NCBI RefSeq assembly: GCF_014529535.1
Contig: NC_050737.1
Location: 6,092,487-6,156,486 of the forward strand
Direction of reading: 5' to 3'
Origin: Bradysia coprophila
Taxonomy: Eukaryota; Arthropoda; Insecta; Diptera; Sciaridae
Length of the DNA stretch: 64,000 nt
Shown in pieces: positions 37,709 to 51,430 of the stretch (the stretch's first letter is position 1; every line of letters begins with the position of its first letter). Made by a program: the position numbers and the translations under genes. The notes below the pieces were generated by a model. The model made no database searches and was not told the origin of the DNA. It was given only the letters and a program-made list of their open reading frames with translations.

Positions 37709-37940
37709 TACACTCGCGGAATTTTGAAAACCAACGCATTTTCTGTTTCGTGGTTTATTGGTTTTTTTTTGTGAATTTTGCATGTATTTTTATATGGAGA
37801 AATTAGAAACGCAGGTAAAACGTAGAAACAGAAAATGTGTCGGTTTTCAAAATTCCGTGTGTGTAAAACAGTGTTTTACTAAAACACAGAAACAGAAAAT
37901 GTGTCCGTTTTCAAAATTCCGTGTGTGTGTATATAGAAAA
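37709..37940. repeat. Three copies of a 40-bp motif, one inverted
   Basis: ACAGAAAATGTGTCGGTTTT followed by CAAAATTCCGTGTGTGT occurs near 37828 and, with one change, near 37890. The reverse complement occurs at about 37711-37755. The open frame through it is probably not a gene. Confidence 0.5.
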
Positions 37941-39206
37941 CGTTGGCACCTTTTGATCATGGAAAGCGCCAGTAAGACAAGCACAGGAGCTTTATTCTGC
38001 ACATGTTATTACAATTACGTAAGACAATTAATATCAATCGTTAATATCAATCGTTTGTCTCGTTTTTGCAATCGTTGTGTTTGGATAGACTTTTCTGATT
38101 AGAGCGAGGCGACCAGTTTACTATAATTTACATGCTACATGCGTCGAAAGCCGTACTTTCCATGATTCAAGCCCTACTTTTGATGCTCTCAGCATGTAAA
38201 ATCCATTACATAATTCGGGATAAAAATGAAAAGTCTCGTTTTCGTGTGTTTATTGACCTCGTCTACGCCTCGGATCAACAAAATTCCGAAACGCCGTTTC
38301 GACAGAAAAAATTTCGAACGTTTTACTCGTATATTTCGACTGTTTTTCAGTATTTGAAAATCGTAGTGTATGTAACCAACTCGGATATATCAAGTAGCTC
38401 TTTATTTTAATAAACTTCACTTTAAAAAAACAATTTTATTAAAAATAAATGTTGAATATCCAAAAAAAGACCAAAAAATGCTTCATACCCCACTTCGACG
38501 TGGATACATCGAGGAACTCCTTATATTAGTTGATCTCACTCTTATATGCAGTAAATAATGAATAACCACATGAAAAACCTCAAAAAAACGATAAAATTTT
38601 GTCGATTTGGGGTGGTACCACTAAAGGTGCTCCAACCCTCTGCCTGCAGTGAAACTTATCCAAGGATGATTTTCCATAGCATGGTACTACTGAGGCTAGG
38701 CTATCTTGCCATACATACCATGCCATGGACTTGTGTCACTGCAGGCGGTCAGGAACTTGGGAAAATCACCTATTTTTTTACCTAAAATCATTGATATCAA
38801 AATTTTCACAGTGAACTTCACCGGACTTTACTGTACGCACTCCAAATATTTGTAACTTGTCAGTTGCGTGTATAAAATTCCATAAGAACTGTCAATCTAC
38901 GCCTTGGCGCAGTGTTCTAAGAAGTAATGTTAACAAACCAGAAAATACGTGGATTTGCCCAGATACTGAAGTCTAAAACAAAATCAGACGAATTCTCTGA
39001 TGCGCTTTGAATTCATAAATTCCGCCTTCTCGATCTTCACCAAGAATCTACCATATCTGTGTAACTGACGTAACTGAACAAAATAAATGTTTTTTGCAGG
39101 CGCGCTGTCAAATGTGCAAATACATACACCGAATACACACATTTATTTTTGATATTTTGAAATTTGTTGTACCTTACTGGACTGTAAAGAAGAAAAAACA
39201 AGAATA
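37941..39206. other. Intergenic region upstream of PARG
   Basis: No exon is supported. 38638-38750 includes a hairpin (CTGCCTGCAGTGAAAC against GTGTCACTGCAGGCGG). The PARG promoter should lie just before 39207. Confidence 0.4.
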
Positions 39207-42200
39207 ATGAGCGATGATGGGATGGATCCAATGGACGTAGGTGAGTAGTGCATGACAACAAACGAAAAATAGCTGTGAATTCCATCGCTAAATCGATTTA
39301 AAATTGTAAAAATAAAGTAGCCGTGAATGAAGAAACACTGAATGATGATGTAGATCTACTAAATGATAATATGTCCAAATGACGAAATATTTACTTATAC
39401 GCCTTTGGAATGAAATGAAAAAATATTTAGAGATCACATTCGATAGAGCTCGGAAGCGAACCTTGCAATTCCCTTTTGCCGAATTTATTTTGCTTGCGTA
39501 AGGTTATCTTCCCAACCCAAGTAAACTGTTGCGTTTTGCTTTGTAATTGTTTGCCTTTCATTGCTTGTAGATGAAAACGGGGATTCGGATCAAAATAACG
39601 AGAATTGCGGTCATAAAATGGAAGACATCTACCGTCTAAGCAGCGAGTGGGACCTGAGAGTAAGTACCACACAGTCTATTTATCAATCCAACCGAATGTG
39701 CGAACTCAGAAAAAAACGTTAGCATTTTCCAGGAGTGAAACCATCGCCAATTCACACAGTCCTATATCAAACACCCATCCTAAATGCCACCGTTCCGCCC
39801 ATACCACATAAAGGGCCCGGCAGATGGGATGCGAATCATGTTCGCCTGCCATGTGCCCAACAGAATCAGTATGTCGTTAGGAATGAAGACGACACTGAGG
39901 AAGTGAAGGAACGTTGGTCGCTGATTCGCACGGCTCTTTCGCAGGATATTCGAACGTCACATGATTTAGTAGCAGCAATATTGTCATACAATACGAAATA
40001 CAGCAAGACGTGGCGATTCAATGGACTGCACAAATTGTTCCAAGACAGTGACGAGAAAGCCTGCGAGTCATTTTTTACGGAACTTTTGCCGAAAATCATT
40101 CGACTGGCACTCGCTCTGCCGGAGCTAATACCGTCCGCCATTCCACTATTGAAACGGGGCACAACTAAATCAATTTCATTTAGCCAGGAGCAAATTGCAT
40201 CGTTGCTAGCCAACGCGTTTCTATGTACATTTCCACGCCGTAACGCACAGGGAAAACGATCCGAGTACCGATCATTTCCCGATATTAATTTCAATCGATT
40301 GTTTGAATCGTCCGAACACAATGTCGTTGAGAAGCTCAAGTGCATTTGTCACTATTTTCGTCGTGTGACTAATAATATGCCCACCGGTGTGGTAACGTTC
40401 ACTAGACGTTGTATGCCAGACAAACATCGGATCAGATGGGATAAATGGGAGGGCGATTTTAAGGCAACCAAATTACATGTTACAGCTTACGGGACGATTG
40501 AAGATGATGGACGCGGTCTGTTGCAGGTAGATTTTGCTAATAAATTTTTGGGCGGTGGTGTACTCGGATTCGGATGTGTTCAAGAGGAAATTCGTTTTGT
40601 CATTTGTCCGGAAATGATTGTGAGCAAATTGATAACGGAAGTGCTTGACAAAAATGAAGCGTTACTGATGATCGGTTGCGAGAGATTCAGCTCATACAGC
40701 GGATACGCTTCGACGTTTGAGTGGAATGACAATTTCATAGACCGAACTCCATACGACGAGTCTAGGCGTCGATTGTGTAATGTTGTTGCAATCGATGCGT
40801 TGAATTTCTATGCAGCGTCTGACCAGTACAGAGAAGAATTGATCCGGCGGGAATTGGACAAGGCATATGTCGGATACTATCATGAACTGAAGTCTCCGGC
40901 ACCTGGCGTAGCCACTGGAAATTGGGGCTGTGGTGCATTTGGTGGTAACAAACGACTGAAAGCGCTTATACAACTGATGGTTTGTTGCGTAACGTGCCGA
41001 CCAATGGTTTACTTCACATTTTTTGATAAAGAGCTGAGAGATGAACTGCTGGAAATGCGAAAATTTTTGGTCGACGAAGGCATCACAGTTGGTACGTGTT
41101 AAATTCAAATTTAATTGTCTAGCGTACAACTTCGTATTTGCGGCGAACACTGTGTATCGTTCAAGATGATAAATGCATTTGTTGCACCTCTCCCGGGATT
41201 TTATTGGAATTTCGTAGAATGAAGAGTTATGACTTAATCGTCTGACTCATCGCTACTTAAGAATGCTTTGGGATATGTAAAGTGTGACCTGATTTCTACA
41301 TCTATTCAATGAAAGCGATGAACTGGCATTGATAAACAAACAGCTTCAGAATCAACAGGATCAACAGGTCCGAATTTTCCAAATCCTTAGACTTATGCGT
41401 CTCTTTGATAGCTTCAATTCGTTGAAGTAAAAAACACATTTTTTAGAATTACTGACTCTCCAAACTCTCCGGGAAACTATTGCTTGTCACTTTAGCTAAA
41501 AAGTCGAATTGTCTAATCAAATTTTCTCTCCCTAAAGCCGAACTCTGGTCATCACTGGTGCAGATTCGTAATCACAAGATCCCACCCGAACATATATATT
41601 CATTCATCTACCAGTGGCATCGTGACATGTTCGTATTCCAGACAAAAAAAAAATCAGTCCCATTGCCCCTCGAGACTAATTGTACATTTTTCGTTCGTAG
41701 AAAATATGCTCATCTGATGTTGAACGACTCACCAAATTTTGACTCTACTGACGTACCGCTTACTGAATCGTCAGCGATACCGTCATCATCAACTGAATCG
41801 TCGTCTAATTTCCAATGGCCCAGCAAGAAAAACCGCCAATCAATACCGACGAGTACATTTTATAGCAAATCTAACTGTGATACAACAACGAAACAGGAAA
41901 CGTCGCCAGATAAGTCGTCACATGAGGCGGACCTGTATCGAAAATCAAAATCGTCTCTGTTGGATCCGGCTGATCGCGAGTACTATCAAAAGGAGTTTAC
42001 CAAAATTCACTCGAAACAAACCGTTACTGGCGGATCGTCTTTATTAGACGCTCTCGATGAAGATTACGGCGCACGTCGAACAGCTACCGACCAGACTGAT
42101 TTGCCATCGTCAAAATCGGATCGGTTGGATGCGGCGGATCGCTACGGAAATGTTACTGGTGAATCGTCGTTATTGAATGCACTGGATGAAAACTACGATG

Positions 42201-42487
42201 ATTGTAATATCGATCAAATGGTTGACGATCATGCCAATTTGCCATCATCACAACCGATTGATCAACCTAATGGCAATGTTGATATGTTTGCGAGCACTGA
42301 TGGTGCTGATAGGGAACAAAAAATTGACAGTCAGGAGAAGTCAGTCTCGAATGAAGAATCGAATGAGGATTCTCAGGATGTTATTCCGTGTACACCTCCA
42401 CCGGAAAAATCTCTGAAGCGGAAAGCTAACTCTAATAAAAAGCAGATAAAAATCACGGACATTTATCCGAAACTGAACGTTAATTAA
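39207..42487 (+). CDS. Parg: Poly(ADP-ribose) glycohydrolase
   Basis: Exons 39207-39240, 39571 to about 39659, 39733-41091 and 41538-42487. The protein of about 810 residues has an N-terminal helical accessory region, then the catalytic domain with the PARG signature FLGGGVLGFGCVQEE (about residues 310-327; the two Glu are catalytic) and GVATGNWGCGAFGG. The last exon continues PARG (AELWSSLVQIR) into a disordered tail with repeats SSLLDALDEDY and SSLLNALDENY and ends with QIKITDIYPKL, which resembles a PCNA-binding box. PARG removes poly(ADP-ribose) chains in the nucleus. Exons 1-2 are in frame (MSDDGMDPMDV through EWDLR), but splicing at AGA/GTAAGT puts exon 3 out of frame by one base; a GG where the sequence has one G at 39660 would restore the family reading. 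A donor at 39664 (GTACCA) is the alternative. A poly(A) signal follows at 42552. Confidence 0.93.
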
Positions 42488-42551
42488 CGAGTTATTTGAG
42501 AGTCGCTCAGCCAATCATTGAACAATGTTCGCAAAAGAAAGTTTTGTTTGT

Positions 42552-42557
42552 AATAAA
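42552..42557 (+). terminator. Poly(A) signal for Parg
   Basis: AATAAA lies 65 bases after the PARG stop codon. It lies within the part repeated in the inverted copy. Confidence 0.5.
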
Positions 42558-42588
42558 ATCTGTTTTGTTTGGGAAAATCCAGGAAGAT

Positions 42589-45500
42589 AAGCTGGCCGAA
42601 GTTTCTAGTGAGAAAAAGAAACCACAAACGAGACGACAATGCCAAAAAGATCTGGAGGAGTGGAACCAAATGCGCCGGATGAAGAAGGGCGAATGGGACA
42701 ATTACGTGAGACAAACCGTTGCTTCGGATAAAACAGGCAAAAGTTCACGCGAAGAAACGAGTGAAAAAACGAAGATCAAAAATTCGTACAAAATCGGCGG
42801 ACGAAGCAAACGTTTCAGCAGAGAACGAGGCTAATCAGACAACTGATATTCAAGCGAGACTATTGGAGGAAGCGTTGCAGAGTGCAAAGAAACCGGCTTC
42901 ACCTGTGATCAGAAATAGCACGGCGGCTGAAATTGAAACGGAAACCAATCAAACGGAACCGTTGAAGTCCAGTCCATCGCCAGTTGTATCTAATCATAAA
43001 ACAGATGTTAAGAATTCTTCTAGTCCGAGCAAGCGGTCTAGTGGCGGACGAAAACAATTGATCCAAATTAAGCTTCCTGCGTCTGCAAAGAAAAAACCGA
43101 ACGTGCCAATTAAACGGAGGTCAAGATCACTAACTCAACGTGTAGTCAGTCTTCCACCAGAAGCACAAAAGCCACCGGTGGAAACTTCACGAATTGATCC
43201 ATCCCAAACCATTGACATTGATCTGATAAGTCCGATTGAGCATCCCAAAGGATTGAGTAATCCAGTGAAAAGTGGCGTCAACCTGAACAGCTTTTTAGAG
43301 ACACCATGCAAGGAATCGTCATCATTCAAATACCCAATTACGCCGGGAATTGTCATTTCATCGTCAATAAAAACACCCGGTGTTCGACTGAACAAAGAGT
43401 ATGATTCATTGATCAAATTTCCTGAATACCCTACTCCATCGTTTGCTATTACCCCTGGACGCACCAAAACACCATTGAGCCAGACGAGCAGCCAAAAAGA
43501 TGGCAGTTCTTATAACCGTGCAACGGATTATTCGTCGGGAAGCTCGTACTACAAGCCAGATGAATCAGACGACATTGACAGAAATATCGACGCTTTGATC
43601 AAAGAATCGGTAAAGGAATATCGAAATCAAATTGTAGAAAGCGGTTTGGGTGTTCATCCACAACAACACATCGATTCATGCAACGATCAAGAGGCATCGG
43701 ATGGAGAATTAAGTGACTCGTCATCATCTACCTCTTCGTCATCGCAGTCATCATCCACTTCAACGTGCAGCTCATCACCTTCTATTTCAGACGATAGCAG
43801 AGCCCAAGCACAAGCATCTGAGGACGCCAAACGGTTGCTCATAGCTCAAAGAACTCAGCAGCAGCTACAATTAGAACAGGTTCGTCTGCGCACAATGGCT
43901 ACATTGAAATCCGACAATAAAATCGAAAGATTCCGTAAACCTAAGACAAAGATTTCCACTCTGCAACGGCAAAAAGTTATGGATGGAACTGGCATGATAA
44001 AGAAGCCGGTACAAACTTTGAAAATGACTGGGAATTCAACGCCAAAAGTTCTTCCGAAAGTTTTGCCAAAACATGTGAACAGACCGAATCCAAAAACGAT
44101 AACCACCACCACACCATCGAAACGAAAAATCGCTACACCGAGACGAGTCATCTACTTGGATTATAAAGATACGTTAAAGGCAGGCGTACGAGTAGTGTCA
44201 AACGACAGAAAATCTGAACAATTACAGTCCCAATCAAACGACAACGCAACAGTAGATACTTTGAAGCTGGTTCAAAACACTAATCCGACAAGACCAGTTA
44301 CCCCAATGGAAACCATTGACGCCATCGAAAATCATATAGCAACGACGTGTCAGCAGAATTCGTTTGTAGAAAGTCCAACAAAGCCGACCAACGAGAATCA
44401 AGTTGATACACCGAACCTCCTGCAGCAACTGCAGGATAAAAGCGAAGTAACTGATAATGCGTCAACTCCCGAAGGGGTGGGAAGTTCATCGAAACGAGAA
44501 ATTTTGGTACGAGAACTGTTCGGCGACGGAACAATGTCAGACAGTGATTTTATGGATACGCCAGTGAAGACAGCAAACACCAGTCGAGGTCAATCGAATG
44601 CAATTTTAATTTCAAACGACGTTGCAATGAAAAAGAATCCGTCGTCTGCTAAGAAAACTGTTCCAAATGTGTCAAAAATCAACGAAAAGTCTACAATTAG
44701 CACGAGCTCAATTACAGCCAGAACACATTCGAAGGATACTATTCCCAACAAATCCAAGGCTGACGACGCAAAAGCGGTCGACTCCATGGCTGCCGAGCCA
44801 ACGCATGCTGACTTAAAGGCTGCTGACTCCAAAGTAATGGAACCGAAAATAACTGACTCTAAAATTACTGACTCCAAAGTTACGGAACCTCACGTTGCTG
44901 ACTCCAACGTTAGTAGCTCCAATTCCAAAGAAAGCAAATCTGTCGAGGCAATGGCTAAGGAAAACAAAGAATCCAAAGTTCTGGATTCACCTAAATCACT
45001 CGCAATCGAACAAGTATCTGCCAATAACATACTTTTAGTTGCCGACAATGCAACTTCTACGGAATGTACAAAGGATCATGCGCAAGCAATAACCAGTGAT
45101 TCACCCGATTCACCCAGTGAATCTGAAGACGGTGACGATTATGATGACTGCACTTTAATTTCATCGTCGCTAATAATGAATGGATCCAACAGAATCTATC
45201 ACAATGTCATATCCGACTCAAAAGAATGTGCAATCAAGTCAAACACAGAAAGTCTGGATCTTCGACCGATGACCACCTTTTTGGGTGATGCGAAAATAGT
45301 GATTAGAACATGCGAGGAAGTCGTCCTATTCAACTCTTCTCCAACGGCGGTTTCACCACAAGCATCCGCAACGAAAACTGTGCCGAAGAAACGAATAAAT
45401 ATCAAAGCGGTTGAAGGTGCTCGCAAGGCTGATGAACGATGTAAGAAAGTGCAAAAACCAAATTCTGACGGGACGGACAACAATACGACGTTGGAAAAGA

Positions 45501-45796
45501 ATGCTCGTTTCAATATAATTGCAAAACACAAAGGACCTATTGATGCACACCCATCATCTAGGTAAGTTCTGCATTCAAAAAACGCTCCTTTCACTCGTTC
45601 AATTTAAAAACCCAATATTTTCAGTCGTGATCAACGAAAATCCGTGCAGCCATCGGATGAGCCACAACAAAGTGCTGGAACGTCTAATGAAATTAAGAAG
45701 TCCAGCCAACCACATACCAAAATTCCACCTCTGCTGAAGGACATGGACATCAACAAAGTGTTGGGAAAAATTCATCCATCCAAGGAAATTGTGTAG
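42589..45796 (+). CDS. Unidentified long disordered, Ser/Lys-rich protein (5' end unresolved)
   Basis: Coding is clear from a probable acceptor at 42588 (AAAATCCAG then GAAGATAAG). An initial part reads KDLEEWNQMRRMKKGEWDNY in one frame; from about 42720 the reading continues in the next frame to a donor at 45562 (AG then GTAAGT), then exon 45625-45796 in phase, ending GKIHPSKEIV. Over 1,000 residues, nearly all low complexity. It has basic patches (PIKRRSRS), a Thr-Pro-rich block (ITPG, KTPGV, PTPSFAITPGRTKTP), a poly-Ser run around 43720-43800, a helical stretch (RTQQQLQLEQVRLRTMATLK) and degenerate A/D-DSK repeats around 44780-44930. This suggests a nuclear, CDK-regulated scaffold, but I do not recognise the family. 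No start codon is evident in the first frame before the internal Met residues. It lies between PARG and the inverted PARG copy. Confidence 0.7.
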
Positions 45797-46018
45797 TCGT
45801 GTTTAGTGTCCGGCCCGACAGTATAAGTTCATTTAAATGTTTGATGAAGGCAGCGTTAGATCCTTGTTAATATCCGCTACCGATTATTTATGTTTTAGTT
45901 TTAAGTTTTACTTGATACAGAAGTAAAAATGAATGACAACAAATCACCGGCTTTTTATTCGTGGTCTCCGGGAGTTGCAGCTGAACAAAGGCTGCCGTAA
46001 ATAAAATTAAAATTTATT

Positions 46019-48541
<2,523 letters not shown>

Positions 48542-48673
48542 TTATCTCTTCTGGATCGAACATCATACAGTGTAGACAAACAAACGGAGAGTAAGGAGTG
48601 TTTGAACGCAGTATCGATGAGACTGTTTTTAAATGCCCTTGCTGAGTCATTTTTTGGTTTTTTTTACGGAAGC

Positions 48674-48770
48674 ATTGCCAGACTGTTATTTTGACGTGTA
48701 GTAGGCGTTATTGCCCACGCCTTCGGCTCTGGCAATAATGTCCTACACGTCAAAATAACAATCTTGGCAA
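48674..48770. repeat. Hairpin element with about 40-bp arms
   Basis: ATTGCCAGACTGTTATTTTG.ACGTGTAG pairs with CTACACGTCAAAATAACAAT.TTGGCAA across a short GC-rich loop (CACGCCTTCGGCTC). One arm recurs at about 28698-28735. A fragment resembling it (CACGTCAAAATAAAG) also occurs near 59475. Confidence 0.7.
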
Positions 48771-48799
48771 CAGGTACATAATATATATTATAACATACG

Positions 48800-49085
48800 C
48801 GCGGTGTTCGGATGTCAAAATTACTTAACTAGAAGAATAATTCAAAAATTACACTTCAGGTCTATGTTGTTATCTCGTTTCCGCTTATGTGATAAAATAG
48901 AGTACACACTTGTCACTATCAGTCTCGGCAAGCCTCGACTTCTTCGTGACAAGTGTGTAATATTTATTACCACGTACCCGCGGTGTTCGGATGTCAAAAT
49001 TACTTAACTCAAATAATTCAACAATTACACTTCAGGGTCTATGCTGTTGTCTCGTTTTCCCTTATGTAATAAAATAGAGTGCACA
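48800..49085 (+). repeat. Direct duplication of a dispersed palindromic family, period 179
   Basis: CGCGGTGTTCGGATGTCAAA and about 110 following bases occur at 48800 and again at 48979. Between them lies CGGCAAGCCTCGACTTCTTC with GTGACAAGTGTGTAATAT, which also forms the arms of the 59139-59325 palindrome and resembles the hairpin loop at 26206-26262. It is noncoding. Confidence 0.65.
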
Positions 49086-50100
49086 ATTAATATATATTAA
49101 CTGCTAGCGCGAAAAACAGATACATAAAGTAAACTTTATGCTCGGATCGGGTTAAAAACTTCCCACTGGGCAAAATAAAAATTTGAGAGCAGGTATAATG
49201 TACTATTACATGCTCTTGAAACCTAAACCAAATTTCTTGTTTTCCCCAAGTGAAAATTAAGCCACTTTCGAAAGGGAAAGCAAAAGCATGCAAAAGATGA
49301 TACGTTTTGACGATTTGGTAGGCGTGGTACATAACCCAAATCGTCAAAACAAACATTTTGGGCAGAGTTACATAAACTCAACTCAATTTAAGTTTACAAC
49401 AATTGGTTAGCATTCTACAGTTTCACATCGTTCTACATGTTGTCAACAAAAGAAGCGTAAAGCGTGTCGTTTCACTCATACATACGTGTGAAATTGAAGA
49501 AATGTATGGCTCCTTCGGGTCGGGCCATAACGTCCCCACTCGTCAAAATAAAAGTTTGGAACCTCGGACGTAATGTACTAATTTCATACAGATACGTAAT
49601 AATTATTACTTCATTTCTTTGAACATGTTATTTGCTATATACGGTGTTAGAGTAGAGCGAGATGGAAAATCAACTCGGGGTCTGCTGTTATCGATAATAC
49701 AAGAGTATCTGACAGAAGACCCGAGATGGAACAATAGGTTGTTATTTCGCCATCTCTCTCACTTAAACACTCTATAAGAACGCATTAGTGTGCGGTTGAC
49801 GTTTATTCCAAGGCTGTATACTTTGGGGAGGTCAAAGTATACAGCCTTGTTTTATTCCTTAAGTAATCGATAACAGATTATAGAGCTGACCGTGACAAAT
49901 TAAAACAAGACGAAATAACTCGAATATTTGTTTTAAAAAAATCCCACGTTTTTGTTCAAGAGTCACGAATTTTTCAGCTGGGCCATTCATTTCCAACACA
50001 ATCTGACAAATTCGGTGAGAGATTGTGTGACATTTAATAATTTTTTCTGGTGCAATCAAGGCCGGTGGAGTTAAACGAGTGAAACTAACGAGCTGTATTT
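49086..50100. other. Repeat-rich intergenic region
   Basis: Several hairpins: 49312-49350 (GTTTTGACGATTTGG against CCAAATCGTCAAAAC), an imperfect one at about 49640-49785 (GTGTTAGAGTAGAGCGAGAT against GTCTC-rich right end), and 49810-49849 with a perfect 15-bp stem (AAGGCTGTATACTTT). There is no gene. Confidence 0.5.
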
Positions 50101-50260
50101 TCCTTCGTTTAAGAAAGAATCCTCATTCGATGTAAGTGATGACTTTGTACATTCTCACTGTCACGAAAAATTAACCAATGAAGTTACATCAAAACGACAT
50201 TAAATCTGTGACCTAACCGCAAATAAATCATCTGTTTTTCAGAATTTTTTTTGAAAGGAG

Positions 50261-50524
50261 ATGGCATCAGTTCCACGCGCTGCACTAAGATTGTACGTTG
50301 GAGGTCTACCTTGGACTGTCGGACACACTGAGTTGAGAGACTTCTTTAAAGGCTTTGGTCGCGTAATTTCATCGAGTGTTCAATATAATAAGAAGACTGG
50401 ATGTTCAAAAGGTTTTGCATTTGTTTTGTTAGAAAACGACGGTCAAGTTTTGCAAAAATTGGGAAATAACAGTCTTGTGCTAGAGGGTGCGACTTTAGAT
50501 GTTCAGCTTGAACGCCAAGAATAA
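50261..50524 (+). CDS. SLIRP: SLIRP, mitochondrial RRM protein
   Basis: A single-exon 87-residue protein consisting of one RRM: RNP2 is LYVGGL (residues 10-15) and RNP1 is KGFAFVLL (about residues 50-57). Length and sequence match SLIRP, which partners LRPPRC to stabilise mitochondrial mRNAs. The ATG at 50261 follows a 5' UTR intron (donor GTAAGT at 50132, acceptor TTTTTCAG ending 50242). The next gene's ATG begins 95 bases after the stop on the same strand, with no poly(A) signal between, which suggests a dicistronic transcript. Confidence 0.93.
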   Translation: MASVPRAALRLYVGGLPWTVGHTELRDFFKGFGRVISSSVQYNKKTGCSKGFAFVLLENDGQVLQKLGNNSLVLEGATLDVQLERQE

Positions 50525-50619
50525 ACACAACTGCAACGACTGTCTAACTTGATTTAATAGTTGCTCGTTTAGTTTAAAATTAGTTTTAGTTTTTGTTATT
50601 ACTATTAAGTAAGGGAAAT

Positions 50620-51351
50620 ATGTCCATCAGTTCGGAATTTGGAGAGGATTTATCCGAAATAGAACCAAAGTTTGATCGCGCCGCAACGTATCTACAAAGC
50701 ATTGTTTCCGAATTGGATCAAAAAACTTTACTATCATTTTATGGACTGTACAAGCAGGCAACGGTCGGTCCGTGTAACACTCCCAAGCCAGGAATTTTCA
50801 ATTTGCAAGCTAAAGCAAAGTGGAATGCGTGGAATGAGCTAAGCAATACGCCCAAAGACGTTGCCATGGGTCGATATGTTGACGATATGGAACAGCTGCG
50901 CCCAAATTGGGATGCAAACAACAAAAGCCGATCGAAAGATCAATGGGTTTCAGTGTCAACGTTTCAAATGGATGGTGACGATTTGGTGGAATTGGCAGAA
51001 AAGTCCCATTTTGACTTTGTGAAGGAAGGCGATTTGGAGAATTTATCAAAATGTCAGTCGATCGGGTCAAATTTGAATACACTTGATGAAGATGGTCTCG
51101 GTCTAATCCATTGGGCGGCTGATCGTGGTAATACGTCAATCTTACAATTTCTACTGAATAGCGGCATTGACATAAATATGGTTGATTCTGACGGACAGAC
51201 TGCTTTGCATTACGCATCGTCCTGTGGGCATTTAGAATGTGTACAATTATTGCTTAAATTCGGGGCCGATCGCACGATCAAAGATAATCAATCCCAATGT
51301 TGTTTGGATGTTGCTGAGAATACATCGGTTGCTGATCTATTGCGAAACTAA
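50620..51351 (+). CDS. ACBD6-type acyl-CoA-binding protein with ankyrin repeats
   Basis: 243 residues from the ATG at 50620 (MSISSEFGEDL); a few in-frame codons upstream are non-ATG. Residues about 15-100 form an acyl-CoA-binding domain (FDRAATYLQ, LLSFYGLYKQATVGPCNT, KAKWNAWNELSNTPKDVAMG). Residues about 150-240 contain two ankyrin repeats (DGLGLIHWAADRGNTSILQF and DGQTALHYASSCGHLECVQL). This order is that of ACBD6, which binds long-chain acyl-CoA. It probably shares a transcript with SLIRP upstream. It converges on NDUFAF6, whose stop is 79 bases away. Confidence 0.93.
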   Translation: MSISSEFGEDLSEIEPKFDRAATYLQSIVSELDQKTLLSFYGLYKQATVGPCNTPKPGIFNLQAKAKWNAWNELSNTPKDVAMGRYVDDMEQLRPNWDANNKSRSKDQWVSVSTFQMDGDDLVELAEKSHFDFVKEGDLENLSKCQSIGSNLNTLDEDGLGLIHWAADRGNTSILQFLLNSGIDINMVDSDGQTALHYASSCGHLECVQLLLKFGADRTIKDNQSQCCLDVAENTSVADLLRN

Positions 51352-51430
51352 TAAATATTTTCACTTTGTAAATTTGAAAATGTTTCTATTTCTCGTGGGG
51401 TCACGACTCTCTACACATCGCATCAATTTG

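Noticed and set aside
37758-38102. 114-codon plus-strand frame, Cys/Lys rich
   Set aside because: It spans the 40-bp direct repeats and lacks a family match; repeat-derived.
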